Shown in pieces: positions 11,861-21,562 of a stretch of DNA of 64,000 nt (within the stretch, counting starts at the first letter, position 1; each line of letters opens with the position of its first letter). The DNA comes from Bimuria novae-zelandiae CBS 107.79 (lineage: Eukaryota; Ascomycota; Dothideomycetes; Pleosporales; Didymosphaeriaceae), in assembly GCA_010015655.1 (NCBI GenBank), contig ML976683.1, positions 133,051 through 197,050 of the forward strand, written 5' to 3'. Below the pieces are notes generated by a model. That model searched no databases and was not told the DNA's origin. It saw only the letters and a program-made list of their open reading frames with translations. Made by a program: the position numbers and the translations under genes.

Positions 11861-12055
11861 CTGTGGTATCCGGCGAAAGTAGTGTCAGTGGGGCTGTGGC
11901 GTTGCGTCTTGAAACATAGACATATGGCTGGATAGGAGTGTGAGAGCCAATCAATTCTGCTTATTCATAAGTAGCAACTAATAGGTACCCTTTTATACGT
12001 ACAGACACGCACAGACCTTCGTCTCCACCGACACTACTTTCGCCGGATACCACAG
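11861..12055. mobile_element. 195-bp MITE with TA target duplication
   Basis: Ends are CTGTGGTATCC... and its reverse complement, flanked by TA at 11,859-11,860 and 12,056-12,057. The inverted repeats match over about 31 bp with one mismatch. It has no coding capacity and is not RIP-mutated. Its right TA is the first two bases of a Tyr codon in the transporter fragment that follows. Confidence 0.85.
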
Positions 12056-12172
12056 TACATCAACCTGCCAATTGGCGCCGTTGTCGCTGCCATGATTATA
12101 TTCTTTTTCCCTCGCATCACGCAACACAAACCGCCCAAGGAGCCTGATTATCGAGCGCTTCACAAACGGGCG
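12056..12172 (+). pseudogene. fragment of an MFS (DHA2) transporter
   Basis: Directly after the MITE the frame reads YINLPIGAVVAAMIIFFFP, which matches the well-known FYINLPIG motif and following helix of 14-TM DHA2 drug transporters. The next residues are rich in Lys/Pro/Arg, as in the cytoplasmic loop of that family. The frame then runs into the P450 region, which is in a different frame. No upstream transporter sequence is seen on the other side of the MITE. It looks like a relic joined to the P450 by rearrangement. Alternatively it is a chance hydrophobic N-terminus of the P450; I think that is less likely. Confidence 0.5.
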
Positions 12173-12176
12173 CGTC

Positions 12177-13718
12177 AATTCGGAGAAATGGCAAGAATAT
12201 GGCTCAGTGTATCGTCTTTGGTCTGGCCCGCATCCTGAAATGTTCGTTCCCTAAGCGTCCCAAGAACAAGTTCTGGCGCAAGCAGATGTGCATATTCTGA
12301 CGGCTAACCGTCCAACAGCGTGATCACCACACCCAAAGACTTTAAACACTTCAGCTCCGACGCAAACGACCATGGAAAACCGCACAATATGAATTTGGGC
12401 TGGTTCGTCGGCCAGTCTCTTGGCCAGTGTCTGGGCTTCCACAACGGGCAGTCGTGGGTGTGCATGCGCAAGATCTTCGAACCGACGTTCACACACAGTG
12501 CGGCGGTGTCGCGCGTGGAGACGGTAGATGGTGCTGCGAAAGCGTACGTAGAGAATCTGCCAAAGCTGGCTGTGAATGCATCTGGGGAGAGGAGAGGTAA
12601 ATATGGGGAATCGTTTCTGCTCTCTGTTGCGGAGGGCTTCACCAAGTTTCCGTACTTCCTCACTGCGAGGGTCATATATGGTGCGATGACGGAATCGGAG
12701 GAGAACGACCTGTGGCGCATCACACTGAATCGGGCGGCGCTGACACCGTACTTTTTCGGTGACGGGTTGTACCGTTTCGCGACGGCAACGTGGCTGTTTG
12801 ATCGCGGGGCGATTGGGCGATTGAGGGAGTTTGAACGCGAGTGGACTGCGTTCCATAGTAACATCGTGCATAAGCGGCGGACAGAGGGGACCAGGCCTCC
12901 CATTATCTCGTACTGGGAAGAATATGAGAGCGGGAACATGACTATGCCCGAGGTGAGATTCTCACTCCTATTCATAGTCGGAAAACTACTGATACTTGGG
13001 TGCTTTGTAGCTCCTGCAAACGCTCGACGAACTTCTCATCTTCAATCTCGACGTCATTACACACGTAATCTCCTGGTGTATCACGCTCGTCGCCGAGCAC
13101 GAGACTGTCAAACAAGAACTGTGCGAGGAGATTGCGGCGAATCAACATGATTTGCCTGCATATATTGCAAAGTCCGACACACATTTACGTCGCTGCTTTG
13201 CAGAGTCGATGCGCATTCAACCCTTCACCAGTACGTATAAAAATATGGTCAGGATGCGAACTTTTCATTCAGAATGCTGACTGTGTATGGCGATAGTCTT
13301 CACTCCAGGCGAATACTCCAATGAGGTCAAGAACTTCCTAAAGCCGGGTGTACGTCCCCTCTTTCCCATCCATCCTTTCCCCAGCTGACACCTCTGCCAG
13401 ACCCAGATCCTCCTCGACGTTCTCGCCATCAACGTGCGCAACCCCTACTGGGGGGCTGATTCTCACCTTTTCCGCCCCTCGCGCTTCATTGGTCTGAAAC
13501 CGTCGGAGCTACGGTACAACGTGCATAGCTTCGGGATAGGCTCCCGCAAGTGCATGGGACAGTATGTCGCGACGCACATTGTGAAGGCGTTGGTGTTGCA
13601 TTTGTTTAGTGTGTATGAAGTCAGGCTCGCCGACGAAGGGGCGGTGAAGGTGGACAAGAGTGCGTGGACGCCGAAGGCGGGCGGCTTTTTGAGACTGCCG
13701 AGGAAATCGGTTGGATAG
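12177..13718 (+). CDS. cytochrome P450, 5' end truncated or unresolved
   Basis: Exons 12177-12241, 12319-12952, 13011-13230, 13297-13349 and 13401-13718 join in phase across four GT-AG introns. The first readable residues (EYGSVYRLWSGPHPE) are the beta-1 region of a microsomal P450. The I-helix contains FNLDVITHVISW instead of the usual AGxDT, as in some fungal families. The K-helix ExxR is ESMR (near 13,202-13,213) and the heme-Cys loop is FGIGSRKCMG. The roughly 60-100 residues normally before the first exon (membrane anchor, proline-rich hinge) are missing: the frame is closed by a TGA at 12,093, and transporter-like sequence lies there instead. I infer a monooxygenase of secondary or catabolic metabolism that is probably non-functional unless an upstream exon exists. 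Confidence 0.75.
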
Positions 13719-14231
13719 AGTCAGGGGATGAGGGTGGGTGAGAAGGCGCGAGGAAATAATGTAAGGGAAGCACGAGATGAGACGTAAAGATTGGATTGCT
13801 TATATACGGAGAGACGGTTGCAATTGTGGTTAGAGAAATCAGAGGCAAAGTGGAAATGGAAACATCTCACCCATACTGTGGCCAGTATTCCTGCCTTTAC
13901 TCCTAGAACTTCTCTGCAAAACGCTCCGACTTACCCCGCACAAAGTGCTTGACAAAAAATATATATTAAAATACCATGTAAAGCTAAAACAATCGTCATT
14001 TCTTAAAGCTAACAAAACTTCCTGCAAATTCTCTTCTAGCAACTTAAAACAAAACTCCTTAAAATACTCCAGAGTGATTTCGGAGGGAGAAATTTAGAGG
14101 AAGGCAGGAGGATGCCCCTCCTTCGAACACTAACCGTGGGCGCCGAGGATCAAAGTTAAGCAATAGAAGCATTTCGCTGTAAAATACATGGTATTCCCTT
14201 CCTGCTAACCAATCAAAATCTCTCGCCATTC
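13719..14231. other. intergenic, convergent 3' flanks
   Basis: About 510 bp between the stops of the P450 (+) and the SDR (-). It is moderately AT-rich around 13,950-14,060. I see no gene, tRNA or repeat in it. Confidence 0.5.
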
Positions 14232-15122
14232 TTAGTCCGTCTTTGCCTCCACCATGGGCTTCAACATGCCCGCAATAACCCCATCCGCCATGTTACTCGG
14301 CAAAAGCCCATACACAATCCCATCCTGCACCGCATGCCAGAAGTACGGCACCACGGTGCGATGCCCATGTCCAACCCTAGCCAATATCGACTTGGCCATG
14401 ACGTCCGCCGTCGGCATCATGAGTCCCGCTTTGAGATTCGGGTCCTTTTGAAGTTGTTGCGTGTAGGTTGGGCCAACGACGGCTTCGAGAACCTCCACGG
14501 CGGACTTGGCCTGTGCTTGCTCGGCGTAGAGGGCGCGGTTCCAGGCGTGCAGCGCGCCCTTGCAGCCAGAGTAGGCCGCGACATAGGGCTGTCCGAAGTG
14601 CGCGCTCGATCCGCACGTCACTATGAGTGTGGGCTTGCCTTGGGCGACGAGCTGCGGGAGGAGTGCACGCGTGAGTTGGAGCGGGAATTGGACGTTGAGC
14701 GAGTACAAGGCCCGGATTTCGTCGGGCGTCGTAGACTCAAAGTGCTTGAAGTTGCTCGACAGCGGGGCGGTGCCGCCGACGTTGTTGATGAGGACGGTCA
14801 GCGGGCCAGGCAGGTCGCCCACCTGGGCGACGATGCGGTCGATGTCTGCGGCGGCGAAGTTGCTGGCGTCTACAACGACGGTCCGGAATTCGCGTTGTGG
14901 GTGGGCCGCGGCGAGTTCGTCACGCACACCTTTGAGCTTGGTCTGGTTGCGGCCGTGGATGAGGACGTTGAAGCCGCGCGCCGCGAGTTCGAAGGACAGA
15001 GCGCGACCGATGCCGTCGCTAGAGCCGGTGACGAGCGCCCAGCTTGCTTTGCCTCCAGACCCCTTGCGGAGATACTTTGGCAAGCCCGAGGCGTAGAACC
15101 AGTGGATTAGGGGGAGCGGCAT
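14232..15122 (-). CDS. short-chain dehydrogenase, ketoacyl/steroid reductase-like
   Basis: A single exon of 296 residues is obtained when the start is set at Met 15,122 (MPLPLIHWFYASG). An in-frame ATG 48 codons upstream would add a low-complexity leader that does not look like protein. The Rossmann motif is TGSSDGIG (32-39), NNVGG (113-117) replaces NNAGG, and the active site has Ser172/Ser173, Tyr184 and Lys188 (YSGCK). The pattern resembles 17-beta-hydroxysteroid/3-ketoacyl-CoA reductase-type fungal SDRs that use NADP(H). The C-terminal hydrophobic stretch could sit on a membrane. It lies in the same orientation as the enoyl reductase and MFS genes. The frame is intact, unlike its neighbours. 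Confidence 0.85.
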   Translation of the reverse strand: MPLPLIHWFYASGLPKYLRKGSGGKASWALVTGSSDGIGRALSFELAARGFNVLIHGRNQTKLKGVRDELAAAHPQREFRTVVVDASNFAAADIDRIVAQVGDLPGPLTVLINNVGGTAPLSSNFKHFESTTPDEIRALYSLNVQFPLQLTRALLPQLVAQGKPTLIVTCGSSAHFGQPYVAAYSGCKGALHAWNRALYAEQAQAKSAVEVLEAVVGPTYTQQLQKDPNLKAGLMMPTADVMAKSILARVGHGHRTVVPYFWHAVQDGIVYGLLPSNMADGVIAGMLKPMVEAKTD

Positions 15123-15699
15123 CTTCGCGGTATCACGTGACGTGTTGGGCTGTGGAAGCGACTGTAGCAGTGGGCTGTAGGGATGACAGCTGCCAAGATG
15201 GTGCTTCGAGCTATGTATACCACAGTAGACTCCATGTGTGGCAGAGGAATTCGCCGAACGCTGCAAGGCTTGGGAGAAGCCGGCGCTGAGTTACGCCGGG
15301 CGGCCGGACGAAAAACGGATTCGGCAGGCCTCAGGCGTCGCAAGGTCGCGAGGCTGGGCAATTGCGTCGACCGTCTTGTAGCACAGAGGTGAGGGGAACA
15401 GCCCGTCGGAATCAGCCACACGCGAGGCGCTTTGTTCTCGTGCTCAAGCAGTTTTCCTTTTTGGGTGATGGAACGGAGGAGCTTCGTACACTAACCGGTA
15501 GGGTGGACTAGGTAAGCAGCTTGGGCCACGCCATAGGCAGCGTCAACAACAACAGAGCACATGAGCACGAAGAAAATTTGCTAACGAATCTATGACGGTC
15601 TTGTTCTTCCTCTAAAAGTCATCGAATGCGCCAGATGACCGCAACCTCCCGGCATTTGCAATGTGCAACCTCCGTCGCCCCAATGGGAAACAAAAATCT
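15123..15699. other. intergenic between SDR and enoyl reductase
   Basis: Presumed promoter of the SDR and 3' flank of the enoyl reductase gene. GC content is normal. No other feature recognised. Confidence 0.5.
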
Positions 15700-16887
15700 C
15701 TACGACACCATGTAGACGAGTTTTACTCCGGAGAGATTCTGCGCCCTCACCTCGTCCACACCCTTGATGACATCCTCCCAGCTGCCCTCTACCACCCTCA
15801 CAGGATGCGTCTCCAACAACCCCCGCAGCGTACGCCTCGATGCCCACTTTGCGATGATCAGGCAGCGCCTCCCTCGCGTACTCGCCATCGAGCGCGACCT
15901 TCTCGCCGAAGATGGTCAGCGCGAGCAGCCAGGACGGCGAGACGGTGAGGCTGCGCTTGCTCGTGACGGTGGTGCGGAAGGGCTCGAGGGCCGTGTAGCG
16001 GCCACCCGCGCGGCCGAGGGCATCGTAGCAGAGCTGCGTGGTTTCGGCTGTGGAGACGCAGTCAAAGGCGTAGGCGAGCTCGTTCTGCGTGTAGGCGCGG
16101 ATGGCGGCCGCCGTGTTCGCGCCGTGGTAGTCGAAGGTGGCCGTGGCGCCGAAGCGCTTTGCCAGACCGAAGTGTCTGGGTGAGCAGGTCGCTATGGCGC
16201 GGAAGCCAGCGCTGCGGCAACGATTAGCACAGAGCGGAACACACAGTCGTGAAGACATGGGCAAGGTAAGCATGAGCACACGTACAGCTTGAGCAACTGA
16301 ATCGCCCGCGTCCCCGTCGCCGTACTCCCACCCACCACCAGCACAAACGGCCCTGTCGGTTCCTTGTCCCCCTCTGCGTCCCCCAACGCAGCCAATTTCG
16401 TTGGCACCTCGAGCTCGACAAACAGCCCGAGCACTGCCGTACTAACGCCCATCCCCAACGTCGCCGCCTCCGCCCAGCTCATGCCCGCCGGAACCCTTAG
16501 CACCAAGTCCGCATCCGCAGCGACGTACTCCGCGAAGGCGCCGCCTGCGGGATTCAGGCTGTTCATGCCATGCACCATGCCGGCGACGCGGTCACCGATT
16601 TGGAGTTTGCCTTTGGCAAGCGCCTCGTCGCCGAGCGCTACGACGGTGCCTGCAAAGTCGTACCCCGCGATCGTGTTGGGGGCGGGGCTGTAGTCGAGCA
16701 TTTTCGCGTCGACGGGGTTCAGGGCCACGGCTGCGGTGCGGATGAGGGCCTTGTTTGGGAGGAGCTGGGGGACTGGGGCAGAGTGGGAGACGGCGAGGGC
16801 GCCATCTTGCGTGACGGTGATGGCGGTTTGGTGTTTGGAGAGAGGTGGTGTCAGGGTGGACGGAGGTGGGGACATGCGGGAGGGCAT
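15700..16887 (-). pseudogene. ToxD-like zinc-independent enoyl reductase (MDR), one-base frameshift
   Basis: Exon 1 is 16,887-16,286 and exon 2 is 16,211-15,700, separated by a 74-bp GT-AG intron. It is a medium-chain dehydrogenase/reductase without zinc ligands. The N-terminal GroES-like part has NPVDAKM and AGYDFAGTV. The nucleotide-binding loop is VVGGSTATGTRAIQL, the hallmark of trans-enoyl-reductase/ToxD-like proteins that use NADPH. After IEAYAAG the frame is lost. A run of five C on the plus strand (15,820-15,824) has one base too many, and with four the frame continues with LLETHPVRVVEG and ends SGVKLVYMVS at the expected 370 residues. The lesion may be real or a homopolymer sequencing error. 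An alternative 46-bp intron would also restore frame but removes conserved residues. Confidence 0.75.
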
Positions 16888-17895
16888 CTTGGCTAGATTT
16901 CGATGTGATGATTGCGTTCAGGGTATGATCTGTAGCGATGTGACACAATGCTGTTAAAGCGCGGCACAGATGGAGATGTGAATATCGAGAGCAGTCCGAT
17001 ACATCCGCATATGTCTACCCGTGTCGTCCATTCCTCGCTCTTCCGCAACTCTTGAAGCCGCGACGCTCGATCTGACCATTCTTCGCATGCACGTCCGTAC
17101 CAACATGGCCCATGCTGAATCGCGATCGACGAACACCTTCCAAAAATGTCGACGGGCTAATTCATTGCCGCTAATGTGCATCCGAACTTGCGGTCCAGTG
17201 AGCAAGCTCCTCCGAACTGTACAGTTCGTTCAGCTCTGCTCCGAAAGTCGGCCTTGTATCTGTCGGAATTTAGTAAGATAGAAAGTGTCCGAACTTTTGC
17301 AAATTTTCCAATAACGCCGGAGAAGCTCGGGTCAGATGGAGAGAAACGCTGGATAATCTCCAGGCTGATTACATGGCAATCAACAGCTTCTATCGAAAAT
17401 CTCATGCGTGTAGAAGGATCTGAAGTTGAAAATTAGTGAGCCGCGTAGAAACTTGAGTTTTGAAACTTGCTTCCTCAAAAGTTGATGGACTCGGACTTGC
17501 AGATAGGAAGTCTAAAGATGAAAGCTTAATGTACAAATACAGTTGTTTTGACGGGAAAAACATGTTCTGAGAACCAACCCTTCCGGTATGCATGCGCCAA
17601 CTGTTATGCTAGTAGAGTGAAAGAGATAATGCTACGATTTTGATGGGCGGGAGATGGAGTGATTGCCCTACACCATTGACAGATGAGTGGGGCTCAAAAG
17701 TGGACAGAAAAAGTCGATTGTATTGTGTGTGTGCTGAGACTAGCTATCTATAGTACACGAACAGAGAATTGATGACTAAGCAGGTGCACGGTGGACCGTA
17801 GGGTCACCGGGGCAACTGACAACCATCACTGATGCCCGGTTCCATGACGAGTAAAAAAAATCTATGGCAAGATCTGCCTAGACTCGCAATTCGCC
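16888..17895. other. intergenic, about 1 kb
   Basis: Upstream region of the enoyl reductase and 3' flank of the MFS gene. It contains a perfect 16-bp palindrome, CGAACTGTACAGTTCG, at 17,213-17,228, a possible dimeric-regulator site or chance. Small overlapping frames here show no protein features. Confidence 0.45.
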
Positions 17896-18861
17896 TCAAG
17901 CGGCGGCTCCCATCTCAATCTTCTTGCCCTTGACACTCTTCCACTCCACAAAGACACAGCCCACCAAAGTAAACGCAGCCATGGCAGTGGCTACTAAGAA
18001 GACGCGTGACAGGGCGTTATTGTAGCTCAGTATGATCGCGGGCAACACGTCTTCGGAAAACGTGATCTGCAGCCTTGAGGCGCCCGTTTCTAGCACCTCG
18101 GATGGATGAATGGCGGGTGCGTTTTTTGCGAGCTCCTTGACAAGCGTATTGGAGAGCACGGTTTCGCCTACTGAGACAAACATGGCACCGCCGAGGGATT
18201 GTACAAAGACGATCAGCGAAGCGCCAATGGGCACGTCTTTGATGTCTAGAACTGTCTGGACAGCGACCATGGGCTGTTGAAGGCAGAAGCCGACACCAAC
18301 ACCGAAGAGGATTTGATATCCAATCCAAACCGACGTTGCAGTCTGGGGTGTCCACGTCGTCAGCAGGCCTGCACCTACCGTCATGCCGATGGTGCCGATG
18401 TAGAGATAAGGAACGTAGTGGCCTTGGGCAGTGACCAAGATGCCGGCAAGGATACTCAGCAGGACCGCAGAGAGCATCATGGGCAGGTTCCGGATTCCGG
18501 ATCCGACCGCCGTGGTTCCGCGAACGGCCTGGAACCAGATGAGGATGTAGTAGACGCCGATGAAGAAGCTCGCACCCAACGCGAATGCATAGAGAGCCGA
18601 TGCCCACACCGTGCGGCTCCGTACGATGCGTGGCGGCACGGTGGCATTCTCCTGCTTCCACATCTGCACGCCAACGAAACCAAAGAGGAGCAGGCCACCC
18701 AGGACAAATAGCGCAACGACACGGCCATTACCCCATGGGTACTTGACACCGCCCCACTGCAAGGCGAGCAGGAGACAGATGACGGATGGGACGAGAAGCA
18801 GGGTGCCGATGGGATCGAATCGGTCGATGCGCTGCAGGAGAGGCCGTTGGGGTACTTCCAT
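17896..18861 (-). pseudogene. C-terminal half of an MFS (DHA2) multidrug/toxin efflux transporter
   Basis: An intact 321-residue frame covers roughly helices 7-14 of a 14-helix DHA2 major facilitator. It begins near the central loop (LLQRIDRFDPIGT) and continues with LLLALQWGG, then ENATVPPRI, IWFQAV, GVGFCLQQPMVAVQTV and QSLGGAMFVSVGE, all typical of fungal toxin/drug exporters. The first 200-250 residues (helices 1-6 with the substrate/proton motifs) are absent. I find no matching exons in the 220 bp upstream, before the AT-rich tract begins at about 19,085. It therefore looks 5'-truncated and non-functional as a pump, unless missing exons are elsewhere. A fragment carrying the FYINLPIG-type motif lies at 12,056-12,172 in the opposite orientation. 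Confidence 0.75.
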
Positions 18862-19084
18862 TTGGGTCCTGAAATTGGCTTACTCCGGGGGAGAATGCCT
18901 GGGTTGAAGGTCGAGAGGATGAGCGTGGTGATTGTCTGCAACGTACGTTGGCATGGTCCATTTGTGTGACTGCTGCGGGGGCACACGATCTTACCTCCAG
19001 GATCGCAATTCCCCCGCATGGCCAAAATCTGCCATACACGGGCCACATTGAAATGGCCAATCAGGAGAGCTGCCAAGTGAACAC
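18862..19084. other. boundary between MFS fragment and AT-rich tract
   Basis: Normal-GC sequence upstream of the MFS fragment. A 199-residue overlapping frame on the minus strand (18,477-19,076) is mostly a shadow of the MFS gene. The switch to TA-rich DNA near 19,085 is abrupt. Confidence 0.4.
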
Positions 19085-20746
19085 CAAATCTATATCGTGA
19101 TATTAGTAATTTCTACTTACTAGCTAAAATACCCCTATTTTAAAATTATCTGTACCTATAAACATGCTAAAAGCTACTAGCTTATTTACTAATATTCCTA
19201 ACTTTATAAAATATATAAAATATAGTAAATCTAACGCTAAAAAGCCTAATTTACTAATAAATCTACTACTTAATTAGAAACCTCTTAACGTTAATAATCT
19301 ATATATTTTTAGAGAGAGTAACTTATTTAAAGGTATTAATTATAATAGCTTAATTATCTTATTTAATTTATATTTCTCTACTAACGTTATAGCCTATATA
19401 GTATATTATATAAATTAATATGCTAAGGCGCTTCGAGCAGTAATGCTTAGTAGTTACTATAATTAAAAACTAATATCTCTAGAAGAGTTTTATACGTACT
19501 TTTTAATTATTATTTATATAGGCATCTACTAGGAGCCCTTATTAGCGTAGTACTAGGAGAAGGGTTACTAGAACGCTCCTATATATAAAATTAACGAGTT
19601 TATATCCCGCTAGCGTTGGCAGCAGCTAGATTAGTACCTGTACTATACTAAGGTAGAGTAGAGCTTTTGCTCCTTATTTAGCTATGTCTAGGATCTCTCG
19701 TAGCTACTCTGTAAGCGCTCGCTTTTATATTAAATGCCTAGTAAGCACCTTTGCGTTAATAAGGTAATTACGAGATTTACTAAACGCGCGTTAAAGAAAG
19801 TAATAATTAAAATAAAGCTTATATTTAAAAGTTTTAAAATCTAGTATCTAGTAAATAATAAAGTAATATTTAACTAGCTTTTTCATACCCGTGGTAGAGG
19901 ACCTATTGATTTAATTAAAATTACTAACGCTAACGCTACTAGTAAATTTTTAACTTTAATAAAGCTTGTCCTTATTACCCTTATACTTGCTAAGGATACT
20001 GTTCGAGAAAGGCTTTTTTTAGCTAATTATTATATTATCTAGAATAATAATTTTTTTAATATAATACTTATACTAAAATATTTTAAATCTAAAGGCGTCG
20101 ACTGCGCTAGGACTATTAAAATAATAAAGATAATAATAGCGGAGATCTTTAAGTAGACTATAAAGATAAAATTTTAAATAAGTAGTATACTTATCGCCCG
20201 CAAAAAGCTATCTAAAAAGCGATTTAATAGTAATCTTATATGTCTTAAAATACACGCTTGGCAGTCCTTAAAGTAGGGAGAAATATATTAGGCGCTATTA
20301 GTATTAAAGGAAGTACTAAAAGTAGTCTAAAAAATAATTAAGTTGTCCTTTTTACTAGTATAGTTATAAATTATAAGTATTAACATTATTTTTTAGTATA
20401 GTGTTAACTTTTATATAGCTACTTAGTACGTTGAAAAGCTCCGTCGACGCTTTAAAATAGCATTAAATAATAAGAAGATCTTTACGAACGCTTTTAATAA
20501 TAAGTTTATTAAGTTAATAGGAATACTAATAATAATAAATAATTATAATACCTATAAAAGCAAGATTAATTAATTTAGGTAGTATAAAAGCTATTACTTT
20601 ATTTAGTAGGCTAAATAGCGTATTTAGCGCCCTTTACTTTACTTCCTACTTAATTTAGCACTAAATAATACTTATAAGCTATTATTATACTTGTCCTAGC
20701 TATTAATAAAAAAATATGTTATAAAGACTTCCTGTATGCCCTAATT
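19085..20746 (+). pseudogene. RIP-mutated piggyBac-type transposase
   Basis: Across stops and frame changes the plus strand can be followed as a DDE_Tnp_1_7 (piggyBac) transposase. Clear stretches are LEEFYTYF, KINEFISR, YLYYTKVE, then a segment near 19,740-19,920 with KHLCVN, VITRFT and FHTRGRGPIDL, and a late segment RPLLYFLLNLALNNTYKLLL close to 20,630-20,690. Order and spacing fit the family from the catalytic domain to the C-terminus. Dozens of TAA/TAG replace expected Gln/Trp codons, as RIP produces. Terminal repeats and the TTAA duplication were not identified. The C-terminus may extend into the first GC-normal bases after 20,740. Confidence 0.7.
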
Positions 20747-21562
20747 AACCAGCTTTTCGAGCGCGGAGGCCGACTTTGCAATGGCAGTAACAAACGTCAG
20801 CACGTAGACGATATCGTCAGCGACGCTGGCAGCTCCCACACGTCTACAAGGCTGTTTGCAGAGGCGAAGACTTATGTATCTTGTGCGACGTCTGGGTGTA
20901 AAAAGCACAGTCTCGCCGCCGCACTCCAAGCGCAGATCGGACTTGTCGGGGCTGGCTCGCTCTTCGCCATTGTACAGGGCGCGGCCATGGCAGGCTACGG
21001 TTTGCCTATTGTGTTGGGGTCTGTTTGGGGTGGGAGAAGCTTGATTTGCTGGGGCGCTCGGGCACTCTGGAATAAGTTCATGAAGGGACCTGAGAATGAT
21101 GATGAGCCTGGGATCAGGTCCAGCTTCTTGTACCCGGAGTTGCACGAGAATGTGTTGGAGGCCGTCGTTCCATTTATCGGCACTATCACTTTCCATCATA
21201 CGCCTACTACCCACGACGCTGTCAACGTGTATAGGACGAACGTGATGGGAAAATTCACTTGCACCGACAAAAACTGCCAGGCTAAAGGCTGGGGCAGCAA
21301 GAAAGTCTCGATCGTTATCAGCAAGTACTACGGAAACGAGTACAACGCTGTCGTATACGGCCAGCGATGCAAGGAGTGCAATCATCTCGGCGACTTGCAC
21401 CTTGATAAAGATTCGTACGTCGAGCGTGTTGCGTATCGACTGAAGAAGTGGGGTGGTGTTGAGATGGACAAACCATACTACACGAGGAAGCAGGGACTGC
21501 CGCATAAGCGTGACCTGTGTGAAGGATGCAAGCGTGGCTTGTGTTCCGAGGAAGTTGATTAG
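20747..21562 (+). CDS. zf-3CxxC protein with ISG12/IFI6-like segment; 5' end unresolved
   Basis: The frame is open from 20,678 to the stop at 21,562; the first in-frame ATG is 20,987. The C-terminal 150 residues are a zf-3CxxC domain: YPELHENVLEAV, CTDKNCQAKGWGSKK, RCKECNHLG, a YVERVAYRLKKWGG helix and the closing CEGCKRGLC. Such proteins are presumed metal-binding; their function is poorly known. Upstream of that ATG the frame encodes LAAALQAQIGLVGAGSLFAI and then VQGAAMAGYG, resembling the Gly/Ala-rich hydrophobic core of ISG12/IFI6-16 proteins, so the true start probably lies upstream and was disturbed by the adjacent transposon. Start codon, possible intron and the fusion itself are uncertain. 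A 254-residue minus-strand frame here is a shadow. Confidence 0.65.
   Translation, partial: NQLFERGGRLCNGSNKRQHVDDIVSDAGSSHTSTRLFAEAKTYVSCATSGCKKHSLAAALQAQIGLVGAGSLFAIVQGAAMAGYGLPIVLGSVWGGRSLICWGARALWNKFMKGPENDDEPGIRSSFLYPELHENVLEAVVPFIGTITFHHTPTTHDAVNVYRTNVMGKFTCTDKNCQAKGWGSKKVSIVISKYYGNEYNAVVYGQRCKECNHLGDLHLDKDSYVERVAYRLKKWGGVEMDKPYYTRKQGLPHKRDLCEGCKRGLCSEEVD

Noticed and set aside
12092..12232. ATG at 12,092 as the start of the P450
   Set aside because: Its frame is off by one relative to the first P450 exon and no GT-AG intron fixes it; the encoded residues look like a transporter helix.
14334..15110. 258-codon plus-strand frame inside the SDR gene
   Set aside because: It is antisense to a complete SDR with all motifs; its composition (Val/Arg/Gly/Glu) is that of a complement-strand artefact.
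15838..15883. 46-bp intron that would restore the frame of the reductase
   Set aside because: It has GT-AG ends, but removing it deletes a conserved helix (PDHRKVGIEAY), while a one-base correction of the C5 run keeps it.
18477..19076. 199-codon minus-strand frame as missing transporter N-terminus
   Set aside because: Its translation has no transmembrane pattern or MFS motif and mostly overlaps the real MFS frame.
20741..21505. 254-codon minus-strand frame opposite the zf-3CxxC gene
   Set aside because: It has no recognisable motif and runs antisense to a frame with a clear Cys-rich domain; it is a shadow of GC-rich coding sequence.
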